41,808 nucleotides of DNA from Rhodocyclaceae bacterium (GTDB lineage Bacteria; Pseudomonadota; Gammaproteobacteria; Burkholderiales; Rhodocyclaceae), in the NCBI GenBank assembly GCA_030682175.1, contig JAUXOM010000090.1:1-41808 (forward strand), read 5' to 3'. Made by a program: the position numbers and the translations under genes. Below, piece by piece: positions 14,557 through 22,806 of the stretch (positions are counted from its first letter, which is position 1; every line of letters starts with the position of its first letter). Under the pieces are notes generated by a model. The model did no database searches and had not been told where the DNA came from. It worked only from the letters and a program-made list of their open reading frames with translations.

Positions 14557-17283
14557 TCAGGTTTTCCCGCGCCTGCCGGCGAGGAGGTGTAGCCCCAGTT
14601 TGCGTGCCTCTTCCAGAATCAGTGTACTCGACGCGATCGCCGTCGCCAGTAGCCAGTCGTTCAGGCTCAGATCGATGGTGTCGAATATCGCCTGCGCCGG
14701 CGCCCAATGGACGACGAGGATCTGTAGTCCGACCACTCCGGCAAGCGCCAGCCAGAGCTTGCCGTTGCTGAAGAACTGGCGATTGAAGGCGCTGCCATGT
14801 TCGTTGCGAGCGTTGAAGATGTTGAAAAACTGGAACAGCACAAAGGTGGTGAAGGCAAGGGTCACGGCATAGGCATGGCCACCCGTGCGTTCGCCCCAGG
14901 CATAGGCGGTGAGTGTACCGACCGCCATGGTCAGGCCGTAGAACATCAGGCGCGTCAGGCGGGAAGCGGTCAGGATGTTGGCGTCGGGTTGGCGCGGCTT
15001 CGAACGCATGATGCCGGGCCGGGCAGGTTCTACCCCCAGGGTCATGGCGGGGGGGCCGTCCATGATGATGTTGACCCAGAGGATCTGGATGGCGGTGAAT
15101 GGCGTGGGTATGCCGAACAGCGGCGCGCCGAGGACGGTGAGAATCGCCCCGATGTTGGTGGACAACTGGAAGCGCACGAACTTGACGATGTTGTCGTAGA
15201 TGGTGCGGCCTTCCTCGACCGCATGCACGATGCTGGCGAAGTTGTCGTCGGTGAGCACCAGGGTTGCCGCCTCCTTGGTGACCTCGGTGCCGGTGATGCC
15301 CATGGCCACGCCGATGTCGGCGGTTTTCAGGGCCGGCGCGTCATTGACGCCGTCACCGGTCATGGCGACGACATGGCCCTGCGCCTGCAGCGCCTTGACG
15401 ATGCGCAGCTTGTGCTCGGGCGAGACGCGCGCGAAGACGACCGTGCGCTCGACAAAATCGGCTAGCGCTTCTCCCGCGAGTCCCTCGATCTCGTGGCCCT
15501 CATGTACCTCATCATGCACCGCGCCGACCAGACCCAGATCGCGCGCGATGGCGGCGGCGGTGACCCGGTGGTCGCCGGTGATCATCTTCACGGCGATGCC
15601 GGCGGTGTGGCAGACGTGGATGGCCTCCCGCGCCTCGGGGCGCGGCGGGTCGATGATGCCGACCAGGCCGATCAGCGTCAGTTCGTTGGCCCAGATCATC
15701 AGGTCACCGGCCGGATCGAATTCCGCGGCAGGAATGTCGCGGCCGGCGAGGGCGAGCACGCGCAGGGCCTGCTCGGCAAACGCGGCGTTCTGTGCTGTGA
15801 ATTCGGCGCGGGCAGCATCGTCGAGCGCTTGTTCGCCCGCCGGCGCGAGCCAGCGGCTGGCGCGGGCCAGCAGCACGTCTGGCGCGCCCTTGATCCACAT
15901 GCGCACGACGGCGCCGTCATGGTGGAAGGTGGCCATGAACTTGTTGGCTGAATCGAAGGGGATTTCGGCAATGCGCGGATGGCGATCATGCAGTGCAGCG
16001 GCGATTTCCTCTGGCGTATCGGTGACATTCGCGCCCGCTGCGGCCTTCGCGGCAAGTGCCAGCAGCGCGCCTTCGGTCGGGTCGCCGATGAGTTCGCCGT
16101 CGTGAATGCGCGCATCGGCGCAGAGTACCGCCGGCTTGCGCAGGCTGTCCAGCGCCGGCGCGGGCTGGCCGTCCGCGGCGCTGATCTGGCCTTCCCCCCG
16201 GTAGCCTTCACCGCTCACGGTAAAGTGGCGGCCCATGTAATAGATGCGGCGGGCGGTCATCTGGTTCAAGGTCAGCGTGCCGGTCTTGTCGGAGCAGATT
16301 ACCGTCGTGCAGCCCAGCGTTTCCACCGCCGCCAGCTTTTTGACGATGGCGTGGCGCTTGGCCATGCGATGCATGCCCAGTGCCAGGGTGACGGTCACCA
16401 CGGCGGGCAGGCCTTCGGGAATCGCCGCCACCGCCAGCGCAATCGCGGTCATCGCCGTCTTCACCAGGTCGTCGCCGCGCAGGATGCCGATGACAAAGAT
16501 CAGGCCAACGACCACGCCCGCGATGGCCGCCAGACGCTTGCCGAGCCGGTCGAGCTGTACCTGCAAGGGGGTGGCCGATTCGGCAGCCTCGGCCAGCATA
16601 CCGGCGATCTTGCCCATCTCCGTGTGCATGCCGGTGGCGGTGACAATGGCCTCGATGCGGCCGCGCGTCACCACGGTATTCATGAAAACCATGCCACGCC
16701 GTTCCGCCAGCGCCGACTTTTCTTCGACCGCTTCCGGGTTCTTGGCCACCGCGTGCGACTCGCCGGTGAGCGCGGCCTCCGCCACCTCGCCGGCATGGGC
16801 GTGGAGCACGCGCGCGTCGGCCGGGATGCGGTCGCCCGCTTCGAGCAACAGAATATCGCCCGGCACCAGGTCGACCGCCGGGATCAGCGCGGCGTGGCCG
16901 TCTCGGCGCACGCGCGCGATCGGTGCCAGCATGTTCTTCAGCGCCGCGAGCGCGGCCTCGGCGCGATGCTCCTGAAAGAAGCCGAGCGTGGCGTTCAGCA
17001 GCACCACGATGGCGATGACGATGGAGTCCTTGAGCTCGCCCACCGCTCCGGCCAGCACCGCGGCACCGAGCAGCACGATGACCAGGAAGTTCTTGAACTG
17101 GTCGATAAATTTTAACCAGGCCGGGCGCGGCGGCTGGCTGGCAAGCTGGTTCGGGCCGTGGCTGGCGAGCCGGGTTTGCGCTGTGCTGGTGGTCAGCCCG
17201 GCGCTAACGTCAACATGCAATGCTGCCGCGACGGCTTCCGGCGGCACGGCGTGCCAGACGGGCGATTCCTGTAGTGTGGTCAT
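14557..17283 (-). CDS. Cation-transporting P-type ATPase, PMR1/SERCA-like (Ca2+/Mn2+ type)
   Basis: A 908-residue P2A-type ATPase. The N-terminal cation-ATPase domain ends in LASHGPNQLA. TGES lies in the actuator domain. The phosphorylation site DKTGT is at residues 332-336, and GDGVNDAP is near 645. M4 has AIPEGLPAVVTVTLALG and M6 has WVNIIMDGPPAMTLGVEP, matching the PMR1 group that pumps Ca2+ and Mn2+. Six C-terminal helices complete the fold. The substrate is inferred from those M4 and M6 residues. I chose the ATG at 17283 because MTTLQESPVWHAV is the usual kind of start for the family. KSALAERRG in the actuator domain is encoded across a repeat copy (16698-16721). It probably forms an operon with the CBS protein. 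Confidence 0.9.
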   Translation of the reverse strand: MTTLQESPVWHAVPPEAVAAALHVDVSAGLTTSTAQTRLASHGPNQLASQPPRPAWLKFIDQFKNFLVIVLLGAAVLAGAVGELKDSIVIAIVVLLNATLGFFQEHRAEAALAALKNMLAPIARVRRDGHAALIPAVDLVPGDILLLEAGDRIPADARVLHAHAGEVAEAALTGESHAVAKNPEAVEEKSALAERRGMVFMNTVVTRGRIEAIVTATGMHTEMGKIAGMLAEAAESATPLQVQLDRLGKRLAAIAGVVVGLIFVIGILRGDDLVKTAMTAIALAVAAIPEGLPAVVTVTLALGMHRMAKRHAIVKKLAAVETLGCTTVICSDKTGTLTLNQMTARRIYYMGRHFTVSGEGYRGEGQISAADGQPAPALDSLRKPAVLCADARIHDGELIGDPTEGALLALAAKAAAGANVTDTPEEIAAALHDRHPRIAEIPFDSANKFMATFHHDGAVVRMWIKGAPDVLLARASRWLAPAGEQALDDAARAEFTAQNAAFAEQALRVLALAGRDIPAAEFDPAGDLMIWANELTLIGLVGIIDPPRPEAREAIHVCHTAGIAVKMITGDHRVTAAAIARDLGLVGAVHDEVHEGHEIEGLAGEALADFVERTVVFARVSPEHKLRIVKALQAQGHVVAMTGDGVNDAPALKTADIGVAMGITGTEVTKEAATLVLTDDNFASIVHAVEEGRTIYDNIVKFVRFQLSTNIGAILTVLGAPLFGIPTPFTAIQILWVNIIMDGPPAMTLGVEPARPGIMRSKPRQPDANILTASRLTRLMFYGLTMAVGTLTAYAWGERTGGHAYAVTLAFTTFVLFQFFNIFNARNEHGSAFNRQFFSNGKLWLALAGVVGLQILVVHWAPAQAIFDTIDLSLNDWLLATAIASSTLILEEARKLGLHLLAGRRGKT
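16698..16721 (-). repeat. Dispersed 24-bp repeat, copy 4 (inside the P-type ATPase gene)
   Basis: One difference from copy 3. It encodes KSALAERR in the ATPase, a different frame from the other coding copies. Confidence 0.85.
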
Positions 17284-17423
17284 GATTTGGTTTTCTGTTA
17301 GAGCGTCCGCCCGGCGGCCGTGTCGCAGCATGCCCGTGAGGAACAGCTCGTCGCCGCCGCTACGGTGCCGCGCATGGCCAGGAGAGCGTGGGCGGAAAGG
17401 GTCATGTCGGGCGTCCAGTATCG

Positions 17424-18302
17424 CTAGTCGCTACGCCGTCCCGGGGTGCTGATCTGCGCTGCCATTTCCATTGGCGGAGCCAGCAGGGTCTTCAGTTCGC
17501 GGATCTCGGCACGCATGGCGCGCACCTCGCTGTGCAGGTCGGCCTCGATGTGCTCCTTGGCCTGCTCCACTGCCGCCACTGTCTCTGCCTGTTCTTTATC
17601 GTTGTAGCTTTGCATCGCGCTGACGATGATGGCGATGAACAGGTTGAGCATGGTGAAGGTCGCCACCAGGATGAAGGGCACAAAGAAGGCCCAGGCGTAG
17701 GGAAAGTTTTCCATCACCGGGCGGGCGATGCCCATCGACCAGCTTTCCAGTGTCATCACCTGGAACAGGGTGTAGAGCGAGCGGCCGATGTGGCCGAACC
17801 ACTCCGGGTGGTCGGCGGCGAACAGCTTGGTGGCGATCACCGCAAACACATAAAAAATGATCATCAGCACCATGGCGATGGAACCCAAGCCCGGAATTGC
17901 CGCGAGCAGCGCCCCCACCACCCGCCGCATGGAGGGCACCATGGTCAAGAGGCGCAGCACGCGCAAGACGCGCAGGGCGCGCAGCACGGCGAGCGGGCCG
18001 GTGGCCGGCATCAGCGCAATGGCAACGACGGCGAAGTCGAACACGCTCCATGGGTCGCGCCAGAAAGCCTGGCGGTGCACGTAGAGCCGCAGGGCGATTT
18101 CCACTACGAACACGCCAAGAATGAGCTGGTCGACCCCAAGAATCAATCCGCCCGCTGCCGCCATCGCGGCGGGCCAGGTCTCCATGCCGAGCAGTGCCGC
18201 ATTGAGCAGGATCAGGGCGATAATCGCGCCCTGCACGCGGGGATGTTCGATGAAGGCGCGCAGACGTTCACGCCCGACCGGCGCCACCGAGGTTTCAGTC
18301 AT
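17424..18302 (-). CDS. Bacterial voltage-gated sodium channel (BacNav/NaChBac family)
   Basis: A 292-residue single-domain, six-helix channel. S4 carries regularly spaced arginines at about residues 108, 111, 114 and 117 (VLRALRVLRVLRLL). The pore loop reads FQVMTLESWSMG, and TLESWSM (184-190) is the sodium-selective filter of the NavAb type. S6 has MLNLFIAIIVSAM with the conserved Asn (220). A C-terminal helix of about 45 residues (from AETVAAVEQAKEH) with heptad character should form the four-helix bundle that joins the tetramer. It starts 3 bp after htpX. Such channels admit Na+ on depolarisation; the adjacent antiporter operon could remove it again. Confidence 0.95.
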   Translation of the reverse strand: MTETSVAPVGRERLRAFIEHPRVQGAIIALILLNAALLGMETWPAAMAAAGGLILGVDQLILGVFVVEIALRLYVHRQAFWRDPWSVFDFAVVAIALMPATGPLAVLRALRVLRVLRLLTMVPSMRRVVGALLAAIPGLGSIAMVLMIIFYVFAVIATKLFAADHPEWFGHIGRSLYTLFQVMTLESWSMGIARPVMENFPYAWAFFVPFILVATFTMLNLFIAIIVSAMQSYNDKEQAETVAAVEQAKEHIEADLHSEVRAMRAEIRELKTLLAPPMEMAAQISTPGRRSD

Positions 18303-18305
18303 CGT

Positions 18306-19181
18306 TTACTGCGCTGCCTTGAGCGCGGCGATGCGCTCTTCCAGCGGCGGATGGGTCATGAACAGGCGCTTGATGCCGCCGTTGCCGCCGCCGGCGATGC
18401 CGAAGGCGGCCATCTTGTCGGGCAGCGGTTGCGGATGCAGGGCATTCAGCCGCTCCAGCGCGGCGATCATGTTGCGCCGCCCGGCCAGGCTGGCACCACC
18501 GCGATCGGCGCGGAACTCGCGCTGCCGCGAGAACCACATGACGATGATCGAAGCGAGGACGCCCAGTACCAGTTCGGCGATGATCATCGTGACGAAAAAG
18601 GCCGGGCCATGGCCGCGCTCGTTCTTGAACACCACCCGGTCCACGGTGTGGCCGATGACCCTTGAGAGGAACATGACGAAGGTATTGACCACGCCCTGGA
18701 TCAGCGCCATCGTCACCATGTCGCCGTTGGCGGCGTGGGCGACTTCATGACCCAGCACCGCCTCGGCTTCCGGTCGGGTCATCTGCTGGAGCAGTCCCGT
18801 TGAAACGGCAATCAGCGAACTGTTCTTGGTCATGCCGGTGGCAAAGGCGTTGACGTCGGGTGAATCGAAAATTCCGACCTCGGGCATCTTGATGCCGGCT
18901 GCCGATGAATATTTCCGGACGGTTTCCACCAGCCAGAACTCGGTCGAATTCGCCGGCGCCTCAATCACTTGGACGCCCATCGACCTCTTTACGGTCCATT
19001 TGGAAATCGCCAGCGAGATGAACGCACCGCCAAAGCCCATCACTGCCGCGAAGATCAGCAACGATGTCAGGTTCAGGCCTTGGGCCGTGAGGTAGGGCTC
19101 CACGCCCAACAGGCGCATGGTGACGGACAGCACCAGCAATATGGCCATGTTGGTGCCGAGGAAGAGCAGGATGCGTTTCAT
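18306..19181 (-). CDS. htpX: Membrane zinc metalloprotease HtpX
   Basis: A 291-residue M48 protease. It has two N-terminal helices, the zinc motif HEVAH at 145-149, a third ligand Glu at about 222 in [10 protein letters not shown], and two further helices between them (about 158-175 and 192-218). The C-terminal [14 protein letters not shown] is typical of HtpX. It degrades misfolded or damaged membrane proteins with FtsH. All catalytic residues are present. The gene lies 27 bp after the hibernation factor gene and 3 bp before the sodium channel gene, so it is likely co-transcribed with both. Confidence 0.97.
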   Translation of the reverse strand: MKRILLFLGTNMAILLVLSVTMRLLGVEPYLTAQGLNLTSLLIFAAVMGFGGAFISLAISKWTVKRSMGVQVIEAPANSTEFWLVETVRKYSSAAGIKMPEVGIFDSPDVNAFATGMTKNSSLIAVSTGLLQQMTRPEAEAVLGHEVAHAANGDMVTMALIQGVVNTFVMFLSRVIGHTVDRVVFKNERGHGPAFFVTMIIAELVLGVLASIIVMWFSRQREFRADRGGASLAGRRNMIAALERLNALHPQPLPDKMAAFGIAGGGNGGIKRLFMTHPPLEERIAALKAAQ

Positions 19182-19208
19182 GAATACTTTCCTTTCAGTA
19201 ACAGAGTA

Positions 19209-19601
19209 TTAGCGACGGTTTGATGCCAGCCGCGCTGGATCGCTAGCTTCTTGTAATATGGTGCTGTCTGTTGCATAGTCAATCCGCTCATGGTGTTGCT
19301 CCCGCAAGCGGCCGACCCGTCGCGCCACCGCTCGTTCCGCGCGGTCAACAGCCCGGTCGATCGCGACGTAAAGATCGGACTCGGTATCCTCAATCACCAC
19401 GTCGGGAATCCCCGGCAACGGAATCTGGATGTGGCAACGTTTGTCTATGCCGGCGCGCGGCCCGTTTACGTCGGATAAGCGTACACCGAGCTTGCTGACG
19501 TATTGGTCGGCCCAACTGAGGGCAAACCGCAGGCGCCGTTCGGTATGTTCGCGCAGGCCGTCAGTCAATTCAAAACCCTGTGCCTGAATGTCGATACGCA
19601 T
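19209..19601 (-). CDS. Ribosome hibernation/HPF-RaiA family protein
   Basis: A 130-residue short-type HPF/S30AE protein. It starts MRIDIQAQGFELTDGLREHTERRLRFAL and continues with VRLSDVNGPRAGIDKRCHIQI and a conserved acidic/basic helix (YVAIDRAVDRAERAVARRV). It is expected to bind the 30S subunit in starvation. I chose the ATG at 19601 because it follows AGGGAAGG by 4-5 bp and matches the family N-terminus; a longer frame upstream lacks similarity. The C-terminal 25 residues after REQHHERI diverge. A good sigma-70-like promoter lies about 40 bp upstream. Confidence 0.88.
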   Translation of the reverse strand: MRIDIQAQGFELTDGLREHTERRLRFALSWADQYVSKLGVRLSDVNGPRAGIDKRCHIQIPLPGIPDVVIEDTESDLYVAIDRAVDRAERAVARRVGRLREQHHERIDYATDSTILQEASDPARLASNRR

Positions 19602-19907
19602 CTTGCCTTCCCTGCCTTCTCTGGTTGAGTAAAGGCCAATACTAGGACAAAGAGAATCATCCGACAAATCGAATACTTCGACGATATACATCGAATATTG
19701 CGACGTGTTTTGAATGTGCGGCGCTGCCGACGAATGCAGTTACTCAAGCAACGCTGCCGCGGTAGCGCCTGACTGAATGTTTGCCGGTCTGCTTTTGCAC
19801 AACTTGCGCACAGCCTTTCCACAACATACACACAGTTTGTTCACTCCCCTTCAGGCAAGTCGGCGAGTAAACTTCCGGTCTTGGCAAAAGTGCCACGAGG
19901 AGAAATT
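19602..19907. other. Divergent intergenic region between hpf and dnaB
   Basis: This 306-bp gene-free stretch is more AT-rich than its surroundings. It holds the hpf promoter candidate and a small dyad (TTCGA and TCGAA separated by 9 bp, near 19677-19695). On the dnaB side it has several CACA-rich tracts and a clear Shine-Dalgarno (GAGGAGA) just before the dnaB ATG. I did not find a convincing dnaB promoter, RNA gene or reading frame in it. Confidence 0.6.
19639..19667 (-). promoter_or_regulatory. Sigma-70-like promoter of hpf-htpX
   Basis: On the minus strand TTGTCG (19667-19662), a 17-bp spacer, then TAGTAT (19644-19639). Each box matches the consensus at four of six positions with ideal spacing. 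The expected start point is about 30 bp before the hpf ATG. Confidence 0.5.
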
Positions 19908-21335
19908 ATGGCTTATGCCCCAGGCGCCCAATTGGCTGCCCAACCCTATACGCAGAATTACCTGAGCGGCAGCGCGGATGCACAGGTTGCCGCGCTCAAA
20001 CTGCCGCCGCATTCGATCGAGGCCGAGCAATCGCTGCTGGGTGGCCTGCTGCTCGACAATCAGGCGTGGGATCGCATTGCCGATCAGGTGAATGAGTCGG
20101 ATTTTTATCGCGACGATCACCGGCGCATCTTTGCCCACATCCGCAAGCTCGTTGAAGCCGGGCGTCCGGCTGACGTGGTCACCGTGTTCGAATCCATCGA
20201 ACACGCCAACCAGGCCGAGCAGACCGGCGGATTGGCCTATCTGGGTGAAATCGCCAATGCCACGCCCTCTGCCGCGAATATTCGTCGTTACGCTGAAATC
20301 GTCCGCGAGCGGGCGGTGTTGCGCAAACTGGTGACCGTCGGCGACGAAATCGCCGGATCGGCCCTCAACCCGGCCGGTCGCGACGTCAAGCAACTGCTGG
20401 ATGCCGCCGAACAAAAAGTCTTCGAGATTGCCGAGGCGGGCAACCGCTCGCTGCAGGGTTTCCAAGCGATCACGCCGATTCTCGGCGGTGTCGTCGAGCG
20501 CATCGAGGTGCTCTTCAACCGCGAGAATCCATCCGACATCACCGGACTGGCGACCGGTTTCCATGACCTTGACCGCATGACCTCGGGCTTGCAGCCGGGC
20601 GACATGATCGTCGTCGCCGGCCGCCCGTCGATGGGCAAGACGGCTTTTGCGCTCAACATTGCCGAGCACGTCGGCATGGAACTGCGCAAGCCCGTGGCGA
20701 TTTTCAGCCTGGAAATGTCCGGGCCGCAACTGGCAATGCGCTTTCTTTCATCGGCGGGCCGGCTCGACCAGACCAAGATTCGTACCGGCAAGCTGTCGGA
20801 TGAAGATTGGGAAAAGATGTCGATGGCGCTCGGCAAACTGCACGATGCGCCCATCCATATCGATGAAAGCGGCATGCTCAACGCCTCCGACCTGCGCGCG
20901 CGGGCACGCCGCCTGCACCGCCAATGCGGCCAGCTGGGGCTGATCGTCATCGACTACCTGCAGCTGATGAGTTCGGTGAAGAACAACGAAAACCGTGCCA
21001 CCGAAATATCGGAGATATCGCGCTCCATCAAGGCGCTGGCGAAGGAACTGCAAGTGCCGATCATCGCCCTCTCGCAGCTCTCGCGCAAGGTCGAGGAACG
21101 CATCGACAAGCGCCCGCTGATGAGCGATCTGCGCGAATCGGGCGCGATCGAGCAGGATGCCGACATCATCATGATGATGTACCGCGAGGAGTATTACAAA
21201 CCCGACACCACGGAAAAAGGCGTTGCCGAAGTCATCATCGGCAAGCACCGTAACGGCCCGACCGGCATGACCAAACTGACCTTCCTCGGTGAATACACAA
21301 AATTCGAGAATTTTGCTTCACCGGGTTCGTATTGA
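19908..21335 (+). CDS. dnaB: Replicative DNA helicase DnaB
   Basis: A 475-residue protein with the DnaB N-terminal domain (from PPHSIEAEQSLLGGLLLDN) and a RecA-like helicase core. The Walker A motif GRPSMGKT is at residues 238-245, Walker B-like LGLIVIDYLQLM follows, and the C-terminal block DLRESGAIEQDADIIMMMYR carries the arginine-finger region. It unwinds DNA ahead of the replication fork as a hexamer. The ATG at 19908 is chosen because GAGGAGA lies 5 bp before it; an upstream in-frame ATG at 19881 has no such site. A strong hairpin follows the stop, and the stop itself overlaps a copy of the dispersed 24-bp repeat. Confidence 0.98.
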   Translation: MAYAPGAQLAAQPYTQNYLSGSADAQVAALKLPPHSIEAEQSLLGGLLLDNQAWDRIADQVNESDFYRDDHRRIFAHIRKLVEAGRPADVVTVFESIEHANQAEQTGGLAYLGEIANATPSAANIRRYAEIVRERAVLRKLVTVGDEIAGSALNPAGRDVKQLLDAAEQKVFEIAEAGNRSLQGFQAITPILGGVVERIEVLFNRENPSDITGLATGFHDLDRMTSGLQPGDMIVVAGRPSMGKTAFALNIAEHVGMELRKPVAIFSLEMSGPQLAMRFLSSAGRLDQTKIRTGKLSDEDWEKMSMALGKLHDAPIHIDESGMLNASDLRARARRLHRQCGQLGLIVIDYLQLMSSVKNNENRATEISEISRSIKALAKELQVPIIALSQLSRKVEERIDKRPLMSDLRESGAIEQDADIIMMMYREEYYKPDTTEKGVAEVIIGKHRNGPTGMTKLTFLGEYTKFENFASPGSY

Positions 21336-21360
21336 AAGTCGGCGCTGGTGGGACGGCGCC
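21335..21360 (+). repeat. Dispersed 24-bp repeat, copy 5 (at the dnaB stop)
   Basis: Two differences. Its first A is the last base of the dnaB stop codon, and it lies just before the dnaB terminator hairpin. Confidence 0.9.
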
Positions 21361-21363
21361 AAA

Positions 21364-21398
21364 ACAACAATGGCCCGCACGCAGCGGGCCATTGTTGT
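21364..21398 (+). terminator. Intrinsic terminator after dnaB
   Basis: A perfect 15-bp stem (21364-21378 with 21384-21398) with a 5-nt loop, ACGCA, lies 28 bp after the dnaB stop. The arm contains GGCCCGC. The downstream side is AT-rich but has no run of T longer than three, so it may also act as an mRNA 3' stabiliser. Confidence 0.65.
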
Positions 21399-21429
21399 AT
21401 CAAAACTCTTTAAATTGATTACCCCAGCA

Positions 21430-21578
21430 GTCTCGCCGCCGGGCCGCCCCAAGGCGAGACGGCACGCGCCGCCAGGCGCAATCCGCGCCTATGTACGAAT
21501 GGGGGCACCCCGTAACAAGACGAGCGCAGCGAGTCAACAGTCACCCCTCCCGCGAGGGAGGGGCTGGGGGAGGGCGGA
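21430..21578 (+). repeat. Type B hairpin element, single copy
   Basis: Stem GTCTCGCC (21430-21437) pairs with 21453-21460 around the loop GCCGGGCCGCCCCAA. It is followed by GGCACGCGCCGCCAGGCGCA, a GGGGCACCCCGTAA segment, GAGCGCAGCGAG, and a terminal hairpin CCCCTCCC-GCGA-GGGAGGGG (21544-21563). It ends 2-3 bp from the livK stop codon (minus strand), where that last hairpin could act as its terminator. It shares its whole layout with the two copies at 28314-28656. Confidence 0.85.
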
Positions 21579-21580
21579 CC

Positions 21581-22741
21581 TTAGTTCACTAGCGACCAGT
21601 CACCATTCTTGACCTCGATCAGGCGGAACGCCGACAGGTCGAGTCCCATGTGATCGGTGGGCGACATGTTGACCTTGCCGGCGGTGCCGATGAAGTCCCT
21701 GGTTTTTTCAATCTCGTCGCGCACTTTGGCCTTGTCGGTGCTGCCCGCCCGTTTGATGGCCTCGACGACCATCATCAGACCATCGAACGCGTGGCCGCCG
21801 AAGGTGGAGACATCTGCCTTGTAACGCTCGTTGTAAGCCTTCTTGTAGGCCATGACGACCGGCTTCTGCGGGTCCTTGGCGTCGAGTTTGTCGGCGACCA
21901 GCAGGGCGGCGGCAGGCAGGCGGACGCCTTCCGCAGCCGGACCGGCGAGCTTGATGAACTCCTCCGAAGCCACGCCGTGGGCATGATACAAAGGCAGCTT
22001 GATGCCGAGCTGCTGGTAGTTCTTGGTGACGATGGCTGGTCCCTGGCCGAGGCCGAAGACGAAGACAACCTGCACGCCCGGTGCATTGCGGATCTTGGTC
22101 AGTTGCGGGCTCATGTCGGTGTCCTTGGGGCCATAGGTTTCGTTGGCGACCAGCGTGATGCCCATCTTGGCAGCCATGGCTTCGGTTTCCCGCTTGCCCG
22201 ACTGGCCGAAGCCGGAGGTTTCGGAAAGCAGGGCGACCTGGGTCAGGTTGCGCTTCTTCATGTCCTCAAAAACCTTTTCGGCCGCCATGCGGTCGGTATG
22301 CGGTGTCTTGAAGACCCATTTCTTCACCGGTTCGACGATGACGACCGCGCCGGCCAGGGAAATGAAAGGCAGGCCGGCCTTTTCAACCAGGGGCACCATC
22401 GACATGGTGCTGCCGGTCGTCGTGCCGCCGACGATCAGGTCGACCTTGTCCTCTTCGATCAGTCGCTTGGCAAAGCCGTTGGCCTTGCCGGCATCGCTGC
22501 CGTCGTCGTAGTGCGTGAGTTGGATCTGCCGGCCGAGCACGCCGCCTTCCTTGTTGATCTTCTCGACATACATCTGCAGCGTCTTGAGTTCCGGATCGCC
22601 GAGAAACGCGGCAGGGCCGGTGACCGACAGTACCGAGCCGAGCTTGATCGGCTCGTTGGCGAAGGCACTGGAAAGCGTCAGGGCGCCAGCGATGGTGGCG
22701 CCGGCAACGGCCAGGCCAATTTTTTTGAATATCTGTTTCAT
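21581..22741 (-). CDS. Periplasmic substrate-binding protein of a Liv/HAAT-type ABC transporter
   Basis: A 386-residue protein with a Sec signal peptide (MKQIFKKIGLAVAGATIAGA, likely cleaved after SSAFA at residue 28). The mature part is a type I periplasmic binding protein fold: IKLGSVLSVTGPAAFLGDPE, IVGGTTTGSTMSMVPLVEKA, AFDGLMMVVEAIKRAG. This is the LivK-like family that binds branched-chain amino acids, amides or aromatic acids. GAGGAG lies 9 bp before the ATG. It follows paaK by 47 bp and is divergent from its probable permease genes livHMGF. Nearness to paaK makes an aromatic acid such as phenylacetate a reasonable ligand, but this is inferred. Confidence 0.9.
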   Translation of the reverse strand: MKQIFKKIGLAVAGATIAGALTLSSAFANEPIKLGSVLSVTGPAAFLGDPELKTLQMYVEKINKEGGVLGRQIQLTHYDDGSDAGKANGFAKRLIEEDKVDLIVGGTTTGSTMSMVPLVEKAGLPFISLAGAVVIVEPVKKWVFKTPHTDRMAAEKVFEDMKKRNLTQVALLSETSGFGQSGKRETEAMAAKMGITLVANETYGPKDTDMSPQLTKIRNAPGVQVVFVFGLGQGPAIVTKNYQQLGIKLPLYHAHGVASEEFIKLAGPAAEGVRLPAAALLVADKLDAKDPQKPVVMAYKKAYNERYKADVSTFGGHAFDGLMMVVEAIKRAGSTDKAKVRDEIEKTRDFIGTAGKVNMSPTDHMGLDLSAFRLIEVKNGDWSLVN

Positions 22742-22770
22742 TTTGAATATCTCCTCTTTGTTTTGAAAAA

Positions 22771-22806
22771 TTATGGTTTTCTGCGTTGTTATGGTTTGCT
22801 GCGTTG
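22771..22806. repeat. 18-bp tandem duplication at the end of paaK
   Basis: Copies at 22771-22788 and 22789-22806 differ at one base. On the minus strand each reads CAACGCAG(C/A)AAACCATAA, that is, the last five codons plus stop of paaK. The second stop lies in frame behind the first. Confidence 0.9.

Noticed and set aside
17165-17180. GCGAGCCGGGTTTGCG in the P-type ATPase gene, identical to part of the type A element at 12680
   Set aside because: It encodes the normal family sequence QTRLASHG, and no loop, stem or G-run accompanies it. Chance identity or a parallel codon choice is more likely than an insertion.
19794-19850. A dnaB promoter or DnaA-box cluster in the CACA-rich region upstream of dnaB
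   Set aside because: No pair of boxes with acceptable spacing and no TTATCCACA-like sequence was found; only scattered CACA tracts are present.
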